From contig CM043017.1 of the NCBI GenBank assembly GCA_023690525.1, forward strand, positions 95,692,023 to 95,756,022: 64,000 nt of DNA, read 5' to 3'. Shown in pieces: positions 22,691-33,285 of this stretch; within the stretch, counting starts at the first letter, position 1; every line of letters begins with the position of its first letter. The notes beneath the pieces are model-generated. The model saw only the letters and a list, made by a program, of their open reading frames with translations. It did no database searches and had not been told where the DNA came from. This stretch comes from Holotrichia oblita. Its lineage: Eukaryota; Arthropoda; Insecta; Coleoptera; Scarabaeidae. Both the position numbers and the translations under genes were made by a program.

Positions 22691-24010
22691 GGTAGTTATG
22701 TAGGTGTAATAAATTACAAACCATATGACGTTTGATTTGTTAACTATACTTAAACGTAAAGATGAATAAAAACAACGTGAAATAAATCAGTGTGTGTGCC
22801 CGCATAAAAGTCAGTATAATGAGACAAGAACCTAACTGCCTTGGGTGTTAAAAGAAAGTTAAAATTAAGTGGAATAAAGGAACAAATTAAAGTGTGTACA
22901 TAAAGAACGAGAAAAGAGTTCGAATATCCAAAGATCAGCTTTCGAAAGATAATATTTTTCCTTTTTGTTAAAGTTTCATACAGGCACACCTCGCTCTTTC
23001 TACAGACTAGTGACCGAAGTATCGAGGAAAGTCGAAAAATGGCGAAAATCGAAACGTTGCCTTTTTATATACACACATACATATTCACATAAAATTATTT
23101 TTTATATCAACCTATATTACCTTAATAATAAACAAATAAATATATAAATAGAGGGAATTAAAATGCAAATAAAATAAACACCATATATTTCGGTATAATA
23201 ACCAGATCTTGTAATATACACACATGTGTAGCAACTGACTTCGCCTCAGTGTTATTCAGACGCTTAAAAGTGTCATAATCGAATAGGAACTGCTTCATCT
23301 AATTCTCTTAGACGGAAGTAATCCTAAAATCAATGTAGTGCAGATCGTAGATGGTTCGAGACTTTCTGAAGAGGTCGCTGATTAAAGAAGAAGAGCATTA
23401 TGTTTCATCGACATTTTCTTCCCCTAAGAAGTTTCCTGTAACAGGTTATCAGTTTTTCTATCCCACTACTTACTTTATAACTCCATTTAAAATTTGGATC
23501 TACTTTTCGGCAGTAGAAATTGCGTCTTCTATTTTAGCGACTACTATTTTCAACTCGTTCGTTGTAATGTCGTGGGAATGCGTAATATCTTCAAATGTAA
23601 TTTTCTATCGGTGCATTAGCTTTCTCCGCTTGTCTCTTTCCGGAACAACAACACCTAATGGTTGATCGTAGGACTTCAGCAGTTCTGCAAAGTCTTCACG
23701 ACATACTTCCAGTACTACGTATGTGGCAATTTGCAGAACATCGGCAATGGTGGTTTTTAACTTAACAAAGCAATTTACACTGAATGGTTACTAAATAATT
23801 GAGAATGCGAGAAACCAGAGATTCATAGAAATGAATTCTCGCAGGCACTAGGCTGAAACCGCTCTACATATGAAATTTGTAAATATGTACATATGTTATG
23901 GTTCGCAACCGACGTTAAACGACGAAACTTCAAGTGTCAAGAGCCGAGGTATGCCTGTATATATACACTGGAACCTTGTTTGTATCGGCGGTTGCGAAAC
24001 GTAAACATTC
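22691..24010. other. no gene identified
   Basis: The 104-residue plus-strand frame at 23351-23665 has no recognisable domain. On the opposite strand the text KITFEDI is followed by weak gag-like composition, not enough to call. Confidence 0.4.
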
Positions 24011-24119
24011 ACTTAAATCCTCTCAAGAGGGGTCCGCACTCTTATCCCGTTAGCGCAGAGGAAAGGTCGTGCTACGCGCTGATTGGCTCATGTGAATACG
24101 TGCACTCCATCAGGTGGTG

Positions 24120-24302
24120 GATGCCGAGCGCATATAAATGAGTGCTATAGTGAGGATATAAGTGAGGACGGACATAAGTGAGCGCGAATATAAACGAGGT
24201 TCTAGTGTAATTAGTTTTCTTTTCTTGTGATTTACTTCGCACTGATAATGTGTTAGTTTGCAAGAGTTTGAAAGTGTTTGCTCTTTCTTTTATAAAGTGG
24301 AA
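24120..24302 (+). promoter_or_regulatory. TATA-containing promoter-like stretch
   Basis: A GC-richer block (24020-24125) is followed by GCATATAAATGAG near 24130 and then by a run of near-repeats: TATAGTGAGG, TATAAGTGAGG, CATAAGTGAGC, TATAAACGAGG. An ATG with an open frame follows at 24303, about 165 nt downstream of the TATA-like box. This layout could serve a host gene or a retroelement LTR. No transcript evidence is available. Confidence 0.3.
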
Positions 24303-24416
24303 ATGAATGGAAACTACTGGATTTTTACAGTAACAATCTTAATTGTCGGTAGTTCTACGATGGTGACCGAAAATGTTTTCGGAATCGATAAGAAAAACAC
24401 GATATGGTATGGTTTT
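24303..24416 (+). CDS. possible secreted-protein first exon, truncated
   Basis: The frame starts MNGNYWIFTVTILIVGSS and continues TMVTENVFGIDKKNTIWYG. The first about 20 residues (short polar start, hydrophobic core, small residues) look like a signal peptide. From about 24415 the plus-strand sequence becomes the 3' side of a minus-strand mariner copy, so any natural continuation is lost or lies beyond it. The full open frame ends at 24560 inside mariner. I do not recognise the protein. It may be a chance frame. Confidence 0.25.
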
Positions 24417-25365
24417 TTATCGGTATTTCTCAATGTAGGCTCCTCAAAGATCAATACAGTTTTTCAACCGGTGCTCCAGTCTCTTCAAGCCGTCGGAAAA
24501 GTAGGATGTTTCGAGGTCTGCAAAATAATCATCTGTAGCGACGATGACCTCCTCATTTGAGGCAAATCTCTTTCCTGACAGCGATTTTTTCAGGTTTGGA
24601 AATAGGAAAAAGTTGCTGCTAGGAATAGGTGAATATGGAGGACGAGAAACTGATTGACAGCGCAACTCGTTCAATTTGGACATGACGATGCGGGACGTAT
24701 GAGTATGTTCATTGTCATGGTGAAACAGTACCTTTTTCCGCTGGAAACGAGGCCGTTTCTCCTTCAATACTGCATCGAATCGGGTGAATAAATCACTGTA
24801 GTATTGCACTGTGATCGTCCTTCTCTTCTGCAGATAGTCCATGAGGATCACACCTTGGGAATCCCAAAAAATGGTCGCCATGTCCTTTCCGGCAGATGGA
24901 ATGGTCGTTGCTTTCGTCGGAGCTGATTCGCCCGGAAAATTCCGCTGTTTCGACTGTTCATTTGTCTCCGGTATGTAGTGGCGGATCGAAGTCTCATCCA
25001 CGGTTACGAAACGCATAAAGAAAGCCTTTGAATTGCGTTGAATCCTGGTCAGACACTCCTCCGAAACGGTCACCCGATTTCGTTTCTGCTCCGGTGTAAG
25101 CAAACGCGGTACCCATCGCGCTGAAAGCTTTTCCATGCACACAATTTCGTGTACGATGACAACGCGTTCCTCTGAGATGCCTGTTGTCTTTGCTATCTCT
25201 TTCAGCTTCAATCGCCGATCGGCTAACATAACTTCATGAATGAGGTCGACTATTTCATCGTTGGTAGCGATTTTTGGATGTCCACTGCGTGGTTCGTCAC
25301 TTGTGCTTGTGCGACCACGGTTGAACTCGCTCACCCAGAAGCTGATGGTTGAAAATGATGATCAG
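24415..25365 (-). pseudogene. mariner transposase, nearly open, N-terminus lost
   Basis: One long frame (296 residues from the first Met, open further to about 25365) encodes an irritans-type mariner transposase: SEFNRGRTSTSDEPRSGHPK, a helix-turn-helix region, KLSARWVPRLLTPEQKRNRV, FVTVDETSIRHYIPETNEQ with the first catalytic D, VLFHHDNEHTHTS with the second D, then PPYSPIPSSNFFLFPNLKK. At the third position the usual SPD motif is changed to SPI with a codon lost, so the DD34D triad is broken. About 40-50 N-terminal residues are missing: the frame runs out after FSTISFW. No terminal inverted repeats were found on either side. Confidence 0.85.
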
Positions 25366-25429
25366 CAAGTGAAAGAAAGGGCGTGAGGTATCATTAGGCG
25401 GTGACAGAGAAAAAAAAGCGGGGAAAAAA

Positions 25430-26135
25430 GGATATAAAAATTAAGCAAGTTCTTTTTGCATATAATTTAGCGAAAGTCTGGGTTTGTGTTGTTTTAATAA
25501 GTTAATTTTTTTTGTGCTTTAATAAAAAAACTGTGTTATCCTGATATATCAACGAAGAAATAAAAATTCGGCATCTCCTCGTTTTAAGGTTAATAACGAA
25601 TCGAATGTTTCAATTCAATTCAATTGAGAGAAATATTTATTAATTCAATCAAAAGTTATTTATTTAGGCAAAATTTAAGGTAATATTGAATGCAAGTTAT
25701 TTAACCTTGTAAGATTTCTTTTTTAATTAATTTTTGTTCTTGTTAATAAAAATTGTTTTTCTTTTAAATTCATGTCATTGTGGTTTTGCTAATGACATAA
25801 TTAGCCTGGTGACCTTTTAAGATTAAAGAACCTACGTCGAGGCTGGCTTCCAATACAGCTCCTGGCGCCTAATTTAATTTAAACAGTTTTAGATTAATAA
25901 AGAGGGTCCTATTAGAATAGGACTCTTACATTAGTTTCATGGCTGACAATGTAAAATTGAGATTATTATCTCATCTTCACTATTTCTAAGATTCAATTGC
26001 AATTGATATTTTTGTTGGAGCAGTAAGGCTCTCTATTAGCCGCTCCATTTTCCTACATTTCTAATTTATTTCCGAGTTAGTTTTCCGCTTTTCCTAAAAG
26101 TTTCTCGCTACATTTGGCGATCCAGAAACGGCATC
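25430..26135 (+). mobile_element. possible LTR with primer-binding site
   Basis: AGGATATAAAAATTAAGC near 25430 could be a TATA box, ATTAATAAAGAGGG near 25890 could be a polyadenylation signal, and near 26107-26130 the text GCTACATTTGGCGATCC fits an LTR 3' end (ACA) followed by a gypsy-type primer-binding site. The left boundary is not defined and no coding sequence follows, so this would be a solo or broken LTR. Confidence 0.3.
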
Positions 26136-26139
26136 CATA

Positions 26140-26981
26140 TTTAGATTACGAACGGTATTATTTATTCCTTCCATCACTTATAAATGGTTATTTTTATGAA
26201 TTTCTTATCGCCCAGTTCCATTGGGATTAATGTTGTGGAATTTTTGATACCCTTTTGCAACGAACCTTTTTTGAGATATAGAACATATGCGGCGTAACAA
26301 ATCTAAAGGTTAAATTAATAAAAGTGTAACATTTTTTTAATTTAAATCTAAAAGTGTAACGTTTGGTTTAATTAATTGCAAATAACTACTAGTAAGAACT
26401 TATTGAAAAAAATTTTTACTTCTTTTCTCTTGTAATCGCTAGTTTTGAAAAAAATATAACCTAAGAGACCTACTTCATTATAAATTGAAGGATAAAAGAT
26501 GCAACGAAAATGATATTAATATGCTGAATATATTTTGAGTTAGAAGTATCTCCAGCGAAAACATATTGAGTGTAGAATTTGATAGTGATAAAATTCAAAT
26601 CTTCGGCGTAATCTATTCAGAATGTTTTTATTTAGCTTTTGCAGTGATATTTTTAAAAACTTAAAACATTTCTACTACGGCAAGTGTGAGGTGTTTTTGA
26701 AACACGTTGTCTTGTCTAAGATACAGCCAACAATAATTACTATCCGGGACTTGACAAAACCAAACATTTCTAAATCCACGGTAAGGTGCATAAGATTATA
26801 TTATTCCTATGCTCTACTTTAATACGGTTTTGCACATGCTCACAAAATAATCAACGTATCAAGTACAAGGTTGAAACAATTCTCACTTGATATTCAGAAT
26901 AAAAACACAGCTGATGTTGCCATGGTTTACCAATATTGTAACACTTAATAAATACTGACGCATTTTTTTATCTCAGAAAGA
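26140..26981. other. no gene seen
   Basis: AT-rich. The 66-residue frame at 26622 shows no family features. Confidence 0.5.
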
Positions 26982-27259
26982 ATGTAATAGAGCTACACAA
27001 ACAAAGTTTCGATTAACGAAAACAATGACGAACGCAGGGTAGGGCCGTTGTCACCGTTCATTACACATGACTTATTTTTATATATTTCTAAACTTTCCAA
27101 GAAATTTAAACTTAAATTAAAATTGTTTATTTGTCTAATTAATGTAACATTCGCATGATCGATGTTGTTATCTGTTTGAAAAATGTGTTGGGCAACGCTT
27201 GATTTGTCAATTCTATTAAATCTAAAATTAGCCATATGTAATAGAGCTACACAAACAAA
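26982..27259. repeat. 24-bp direct repeats flanking a 230-bp segment
   Basis: ATGTAATAGAGCTACACAAA plus CAAA occurs perfectly at 26982-27005 and 27236-27259. The segment between them encodes a Penelope-type endonuclease piece. Read on the minus strand, the repeat itself encodes FVCVALLH on the upstream side of that frame. Confidence 0.85.
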
Positions 27260-27268
27260 ACATAGCAA
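27006..27268 (-). pseudogene. GIY-YIG endonuclease C-terminus, Penelope-like
   Basis: A 91-residue minus-strand frame contains KSSVAQHIFQTDNNIDHANV, then NNFNLSLNFLESLEIYKNKS and VMNGDNGPTLRSSLFSL. The order S-x-A-x-H...L..LESLEI matches the C-terminal half of the GIY-YIG endonuclease carried by Penelope-like elements. The GIY and YIG motifs themselves lie upstream and are missing. The frame shows no stop within the preserved block. The piece is cut off and not expected to work alone. Confidence 0.5.
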
Positions 27269-28639
27269 TTCACGGAAATAGAAAGCTATTAAGCTTGTTA
27301 TGTAATAGGTTCACCACCAGCAATCATAGATAAAATGATGTTTAGCAGACTTGGTATTATAAAAAATGTATAGAAGTTTGGTAGATGAGTGTTGCAGAAC
27401 TCTATCTATTGCAATTTCATATACATATATGTATGAATGTGTTCCCATCTAGTTGTCTCTGTGTCCTCTTTCCCTCTTCCGTATGCTACCACTCCTACCT
27501 TCGGTAGGAATTTCATCCAAGATAATTTATTTATTGCTTATATCTGAAGCAATGCATTTTCTATAGCTTTTACAAGACAATCTTTGGAAGGAAATAAATT
27601 AGATTTTGTTATGAAATCACTACAAATGAAGAATTATACGCAAGTTATTTCGTCCTGTCACAAGTGCCCATCAGTCAAATTGGAAACCATTTGTAAACAG
27701 TCCATAGATCTGAAAATTTGGACTCTTATGCAGCTTTCTGAATCTATATATGTATATATATATAATTAGGCGAATTTGTAGTTTCACCTGTCCGTACTTA
27801 CTAGTTCTTTAACGAATCTGGTAAAATACATTTTTAGTTTCTAGATATACCATGTTGTCCCCTAATTCAACTTCAGAGAAAGGTCAAACATTGTCATTTA
27901 CCTTTAAAGATTCTAAAACCAGATTTTTTGTTATTATAGCATTATGTTTGAGATATGTATTCCAAAAAAACGCATACCACATTACGTACCCTTAATTGGA
28001 TTTTCCGAAAATATCGGAACATGTATTTCTTTATTTTGACAGGAGCAGGAGCCGTGTAGTACAAGAACAGGTAGGTACGCAACTATTTCACTTCAGTCCA
28101 TCCCCATATGCTACTAGGTGCTAACCCAGTCTTCGACGAACCAAATATCAGGCATAACCCTCACCCAATATATATTAATTTGTCGATACGCTACTGTTGT
28201 CTAGCATTGCACCATTTGGTCTGTATCCTACAGCAAGAATCCCGCGCTCATGGAATGAGTTGCAAGGCAAAACGCACTTGAAGACTACTATCCACCAAAC
28301 GCCGCCCTTAGTCCGCAATTCATTTGCTTCCTTATATTTTTACATTAGTTTGCGGCGAATTCCCACCAACTATTTGTTGTTGGTTTATAGTTTATATCAT
28401 GTCTTGCACTTCACCTAATAAACGCGCAACTTTTGATCTTGAATATAGAGCTAGATAAGTAATTTAATTGCGCAATGTTAACTTACGACAAATTCGTATC
28501 GGCAAAAATCACTTCAAACATAAAGCAATAGGGATAGTACAAGAATGCACATGTGATCTGCTAAGCCTAGTTTTTATGTCCATCTATCGTATTATCTCCA
28601 ACCATCATATTACATACAATATATATGGTATCTACTGTA
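27269..28639. other. mostly no gene; weak LINE tail at 28190-28400
   Basis: At 28197-28418 the plus frame reads RIPRSWNELQGKTHLKTTIH and then SFASLYFYISLRRIPTNY, which weakly resembles the extreme C-terminus of CR1/Jockey-type RT proteins. The evidence is thin. The rest shows nothing. Confidence 0.3.
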
Positions 28640-28753
28640 ATGTGCTTTAGTACTGACTCACCCCTCGAGGGCAGTCGACTATCTATCGTCGTTCATAAGG
28701 GTTATATTTACTTATAAAGTTTTATGGCCCTTTGAGTCAGTACTAAAGCACAT
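28640..28753. mobile_element. 114-bp miniature inverted-repeat element
   Basis: Perfect 21-bp terminal inverted repeats, ATGTGCTTTAGTACTGACTC then A, at 28640-28660 and 28733-28753. The interior is noncoding. No clear target duplication is visible unless it is part of the terminal AT. Confidence 0.75.
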
Positions 28754-29899
28754 CACTGTACATACTTACTGTATATTATACAGTGTTTATACTCCCAAAT
28801 TTTGTTTTTAATGAACCACAAATAATTTATTTGACGAATATATACAGCGAACATAAAGCAATAAGTTTTGAAAGTATGTAATTAATTTTATTCGCTCATT
28901 TGTACATGAACTATGCTCGGTGCTTAAATTTTCTTTATTCTATGGAACACGAATACGTTATACATAGTAAATGTGCAACGCAAAATAGCTTTTTACTGAG
29001 ATAATTAATATTAAATGGAAACTCCAGGCATTCTCGTCAAAGTTCCACACATGAGCCTTGGTTTTACAGTGAGATCACTAAAGTATTGGATAGAATCTGG
29101 AGCGTATTTAATTACCCTTACTCGACCGTAAATTTAATTTAAACTTCAGCGAATACCTATATTTTTATGGTAGATAATCCATAGCATTATGAGCTCTATA
29201 TCGAAACATATGCATATTATATCTTGGATATTAATCTGATAAACTAAAAAAGCGGGTATTTCTTCTACGGCTTTCATAAAATATACATTTGTAGTTGAAA
29301 TAAATTTTCTGTATACTGGTAGTGTCACTCAAAAACCTCCTTAGACTTTCATATGGTAGGAGATGCATTTCTCAGGTCAGCAGATTTCTATACATCTCTA
29401 ATTGATTTTATTGCTCTAAGGACGGTATTGCATATAAACATTGAGTTATTATCAGCTATTATTAGTATCTGTTGCTTGCAGTAGCTTTATTATGTGTGGT
29501 GCATTTTTTTCGGATGACGAATAGTCTTTCCCTAAATGTTAGGTAAACTCTTAAAATAGTCAGTATGTTCTTAATTTGAAAGTGTTAATTGATTGTGATG
29601 GTACGAAAGTTTGATAAGTAGTAGTCGGAAAGTAATATCAATTAATCTTATTTTATTTTAGCGGGAAGAGCCAGTAAGTCAAATTTGTAGCAAGTTACTG
29701 TAATACTTCTTATACAAATATTCCTTCTTCCATCGTTTTACCATGTATTATTTCATCTTCTGCAAGTGCTGCCATCGGCAGAGGTTATTGTTATTGACTG
29801 TAATCACATCTGGTTCGTACACATTGAACATATTGTGTCATAAAAAGAGTTGCCTAACATAAGGGTAACCTATTTGTGAAAAAGAAAAAATAAATCTTA
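28754..29899. other. AT-rich intergenic, no gene seen
   Basis: No recognisable coding or repeat structure. Confidence 0.5.
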
Positions 29900-30210
29900 A
29901 TGCATACTAAGAGTAGTAGAAATGTTCTATTAGTATCTAGTTTGCATCACGATGATGTTACAAACATGGAAACAGAAATTATAGTAACGTACAATCGTAC
30001 CAAAGGTGGAGTTAATATGGTGGACCGGTTGTACTCCACATATGTGTAGGTAATTATGCCAGAAGTATTCGAAGATGGCCAACGGTTGTTTTTTAGTCAA
30101 GTCTAAATGTTGCGGCAATTAATTCCTACGTGGTATATATGTCAAATAATGGAAATGGTACGTTCGCACTTACTTCAGCGTTTAACACTACAAAAAATTT
30201 TCTGATCAAT
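29900..30210 (+). pseudogene. piggyBac-type transposase fragment
   Basis: Broken plus-strand frames give TYNRTKGGVNMVDRLYSTYV and then, after a shift, LNVAAINSYVVYMSNNGNG and TFALTSAFNTTKN. The TKGGVD-type motif and the N-A-x-N-S-Y block are typical of the insertion and C-terminal part of piggyBac transposases. Only this part remains. It belongs to a different copy from the piggyBac at 59024-61327, whose C-terminal text differs. Confidence 0.7.
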
Positions 30211-30394
30211 GAAACTTCGCATTAGGGAAAGATACAGTAATTCCTGATAATACAGAACCAATAATTGAAAACAACTTTTATAATTTAAGTAATATATTAC
30301 ATTTCTTATTTCAAAAGTTTTGTCGACAATAAATGTATTATGCTTATATAATGCATTTTTCCAACCGCCAATTAATTAAACATATTTTTATTTT

Positions 30395-30495
30395 AAAAAT
30401 ATGTCGTACGGAGGTGGAGTCGAACCACCAAGTATGGCTATCGCGGCCCACTCGCAACACCGTTGCGCTACCGTCGACTCGACTCCACGTATAAT
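30395..30495 (-). repeat. tRNA-like (SINE-type) segment with A and B boxes
   Basis: On the minus strand TAGCGCAACGG fits the RNA polymerase III A box and GGTTCGACTCC fits the B box, with a perfect 5-bp T stem (GGTGG/CCACC) around the loop TTCGACT. The expected acceptor stem does not pair well. Instead GTGGAGTCG pairs with CGACTCCAC farther in. This suggests a tRNA-derived repeat or tRNA pseudogene, not a working tRNA. Confidence 0.5.
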
Positions 30496-30783
30496 TTTTC
30501 ACAATTATATGTGAACAAAATGTAAAGGCTTGGATAGGCAACAATTATTTAAATAAATACAGTTAAATAATATGGATGTGTCTTTTATTTTACTAACAAT
30601 CAGCAGAAAGAATATTAAATCGTAATTCACTCTCTCGGTCACTGAGACCCAAATGGTTACTCAGTCAGAAAATTTCAAACGGGTACCGAAGGGTTAAGGA
30701 CATATTATCAAACCAGGTGCAAAATTAAAATGTAATTAATATATGAATGTAAGATATGAGATGATAAGATATGCATCGCAAAT

Positions 30784-31015
30784 CTAAAAATTAAAATCTG
30801 TGTTTTGTTTTAAATACATATAGACATATAACGTACTATGTACTTGAATATTTTTTGAATAGTAACCTTTGCGATTTATATAATTATGCTCCTCTATCTT
30901 CCAAGCAATTAGTGCAAATTGGGTACAGTCTACAGCCCGAATAACCCCAGGAAAGCAAAAATTTCTCATGAAACATTGTTTAATATGATCTTTTTCTCTT
31001 GCTGTATTTGGAAAT
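30784..31015 (-). pseudogene. PIF/Harbinger transposase fragment
   Basis: The minus strand reads PNTAREKDHIKQCFMRNF, then CFPGVIRAVDCTQFALIAWK and IEEHNYINRKGYYSKNIQ. FPGVIGxxDxTH and YINRKGxxSxNxQ are hallmarks of Harbinger (DDE_Tnp_4) transposases. The D in AVDCTQ is the first catalytic residue. The rest of the domain is absent. Confidence 0.75.
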
Positions 31016-31659
31016 ATAATATGTCTATGGGAGCGATAATCCCTAATATCAATTACCTACTTGCTTTATGCACCTAGAGATTGATTGTTGCGATAATGAT
31101 ACCTATAATGCTATAATGATTATATATGATTGTCCAACATTGCGCTGATATGTTCCTGTTCCAAAGAAAATTAGTGCTGCGAAAATGTTTGTATGTCTAT
31201 AGCTTTATATTATTTCTAGTGATGGGAAAGAAAGATCCTAATTTAGTAATTAAATAATCAACCATCTCTTTTGTGAGTCGAAATATTTTTATAAAGTGCG
31301 TATCAGGAAGATTAAAGGGAGTGGAATTTTTTCTCATCATTCTCCTTTCATTGTTAAAAAGTTTTAATGCTTCCCGTTTATTAATATCTTACAATACAAG
31401 TGATTTGCTTACAATCGAGTTGAAATTCAAAAACAAAACCGAAAAAAAACATGTAAAAACCCTAAGAATTTGTAGTAATTTCACGATTAAACTATTGGCT
31501 ACCTTGAAATTTTCGCGTATTTTGATAAATTTGCCGAAGATTGTCGAAGCACAATTCTATAGCGTAAGCGAAATTGATAGAGTACAACACATACGATTCT
31601 ATTCCAGGCAATTTGGTCGATTCTACAGAATAGAATTCTGTTTTATAGAGTTCCACCAC

Positions 31660-33130
31660 AGACTTTTATTCTTTAATTTTTTTAATGCAATCAAAACCTC
31701 CGCCTCCGTTACATTCGATATGTTAATCGCGTTACTGTAGCTACATTTATAACTACAATCGTTAGCAGTTGAATCTACGTATACACTACTGAATTTTTTT
31801 TTAAACGCATCAACAATATTTGAGGCACTGTCATAAACCTCGTTATCATAACATCCGGTATTCTAGACGATCCACGCAAATTAGAGATAAAGGACCAAAA
31901 TTCTCTAGCGTTATTTGATAAGTTGTCCTGTGTATGACGGAGATATTTGTTGTACTCACGTGAACATAGTGTCTTGATTTCAGCCCGTAAACGCCTATAG
32001 CAGTTTTGATCTTCGATTCTTCTATATGCCTTAAACCTATTGAAGTGCTTAGCTTTTAGCCTAATTTAATTTATAATTTCCCGCGTAAACTATTGTGGAT
32101 ACTTCCTCTTAGTGTTTTTAAATTTCGGTACGTACAAGTCAAAGATACTATGCAATTTCCTATAAAATTCACCGCAAGCGCTATCTACTTCATTGAAGTC
32201 TGCTATAAAGCTCCAATCTGTTCTCAATAATGAGTCATATAAGCCGGGAAAGTCAGCCCTTCTAAAATTGTAGGATTTATGATCATCATTACTCCGAAAC
32301 CGTGTAGTAGGTGTAGTATCTAAAGAAATATTTATTTCCACAGCTGGATGGTAGACATCTTCCAGCACCAATAGTGAATCATCCCTGTATATATTACCAG
32401 GAAGATTCGTTATAACCAAGTCAAGTAGTCTTTGATTAATATTTAGCACTGTATTGCTTTGATTTAAATCGTTAAGCGTCATGAAATTACGCATTGCCCT
32501 GCCTTAGTATCATCAGTTAAACTCACGAAGTGAGGAACATTAAAGTCTCCCAATATGAATATATTCTCCTTACCGTAATTTAATTGTTCCAATGCATCAA
32601 GAAACATCAGAAGTTCATCTGCCGTTGCACCGGGAGGGACATATACAGAATACACATAAAACAAAACATTCTTGAATGTACATTTACAGCCCACAATATC
32701 AAAAAATTACACAAAGTCAAATACATTATCTAAGTTCAATTTAGTAACGTTAAAATTATTTTTAAATGCAAGAAGTGCACCTCCCCCCTTTGTCATTCCA
32801 GTCATAATGAAATCGCGATCCTTGCGAAACACCTGATAATTGGACGAGAAATACTCCGAATTAATCACATCATTAGACAACCAAGTTTCCAGTAGGCTAA
32901 TAACATCGTATTCTTCGTCACTGATATTTGTTTGAAAGTCTTGTACCTTGGTATTCAGGCCACGAACATTTTGATAATAAAATTTAATGGGGTACTGCGA
33001 TTCCGATTCCTATTTACGTTGTTTCCCTACTTTACTTCTGGTACCAATGCCGACCGTGTGATCCAAATTGCTTGGGCCCACAATTGCGCTGGAAGTTTCA
33101 GCCATTTCGGCACCCAGGGCAGTTATTTTC
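31660..33130 (-). pseudogene. CR1/Jockey-like LINE, endonuclease to RT start
   Basis: From right to left on the minus strand: FYYQNVRGLNTKVQDF and VISLLETWLSNDVINSEYFS (endonuclease start), then KGGGALLAFKNNF. The open piece 32694-32479 has YVYSVYVPPGATADELLMFL and FILGDFNVPHFVS. The piece 32494-32090 has DLVITNLPGN and ends KFKNTKRKYPQ. Then near 31930-32040 LRAEIKTLCSREYNKYLRHT and EFWSFISNLRGSSRIPD, the linker before RT, and TEAEVLIALKKLKNKS at the RT start near 31690. The RT itself is not traceable. The copy has several shifts. It resembles the element at 48590-52400. Confidence 0.75.
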
Positions 33131-33141
33131 TCTTAATTTAG

Positions 33142-33285
33142 TTTTATGATCGCCTTGATAATGACAGCTTTGCTGTCGAAACGCGTCGGTGTTTAGTTAA
33201 AAGTTTTTGATGTTTAGTGGGTTGAAGTGTTTAGCGTTCTACTTCCGCACCAAGAGATTCAGTGAAGAACTTCGGATTTATACAT
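33142..33285 (+). repeat. third copy of the hammerhead-like repeat
   Basis: Matches the palindromic repeat at 4630-4862, including GACAGCTTTGCTGTCGAAAC, then GCGTCGGTGTTTAG and TGGGTTGAAGTGTTTAGCG, ending CACCAAGAGATTCAGTGAAG. The potential stem I (CGCC/GGTG) and stem II (GACAGC/GCTGTC) are intact, followed by GAAA and the ACGCGU palindrome with the UC site at about 33186-33187. The catalytic box reads TTGATAA where CTGANGA is expected. It starts right next to the 5' end of the CR1-like remnant. Confidence 0.6.

Noticed and set aside
30395..30495. Functional tRNA gene
   Set aside because: A and B boxes are present, but the acceptor stem does not pair and no standard anticodon loop with U at position 33 could be drawn.
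31273..31740. 155-residue plus-strand open frame
   Set aside because: It lies opposite the decayed minus-strand LINE and has no recognisable domain; probably a chance frame in AT-rich DNA.
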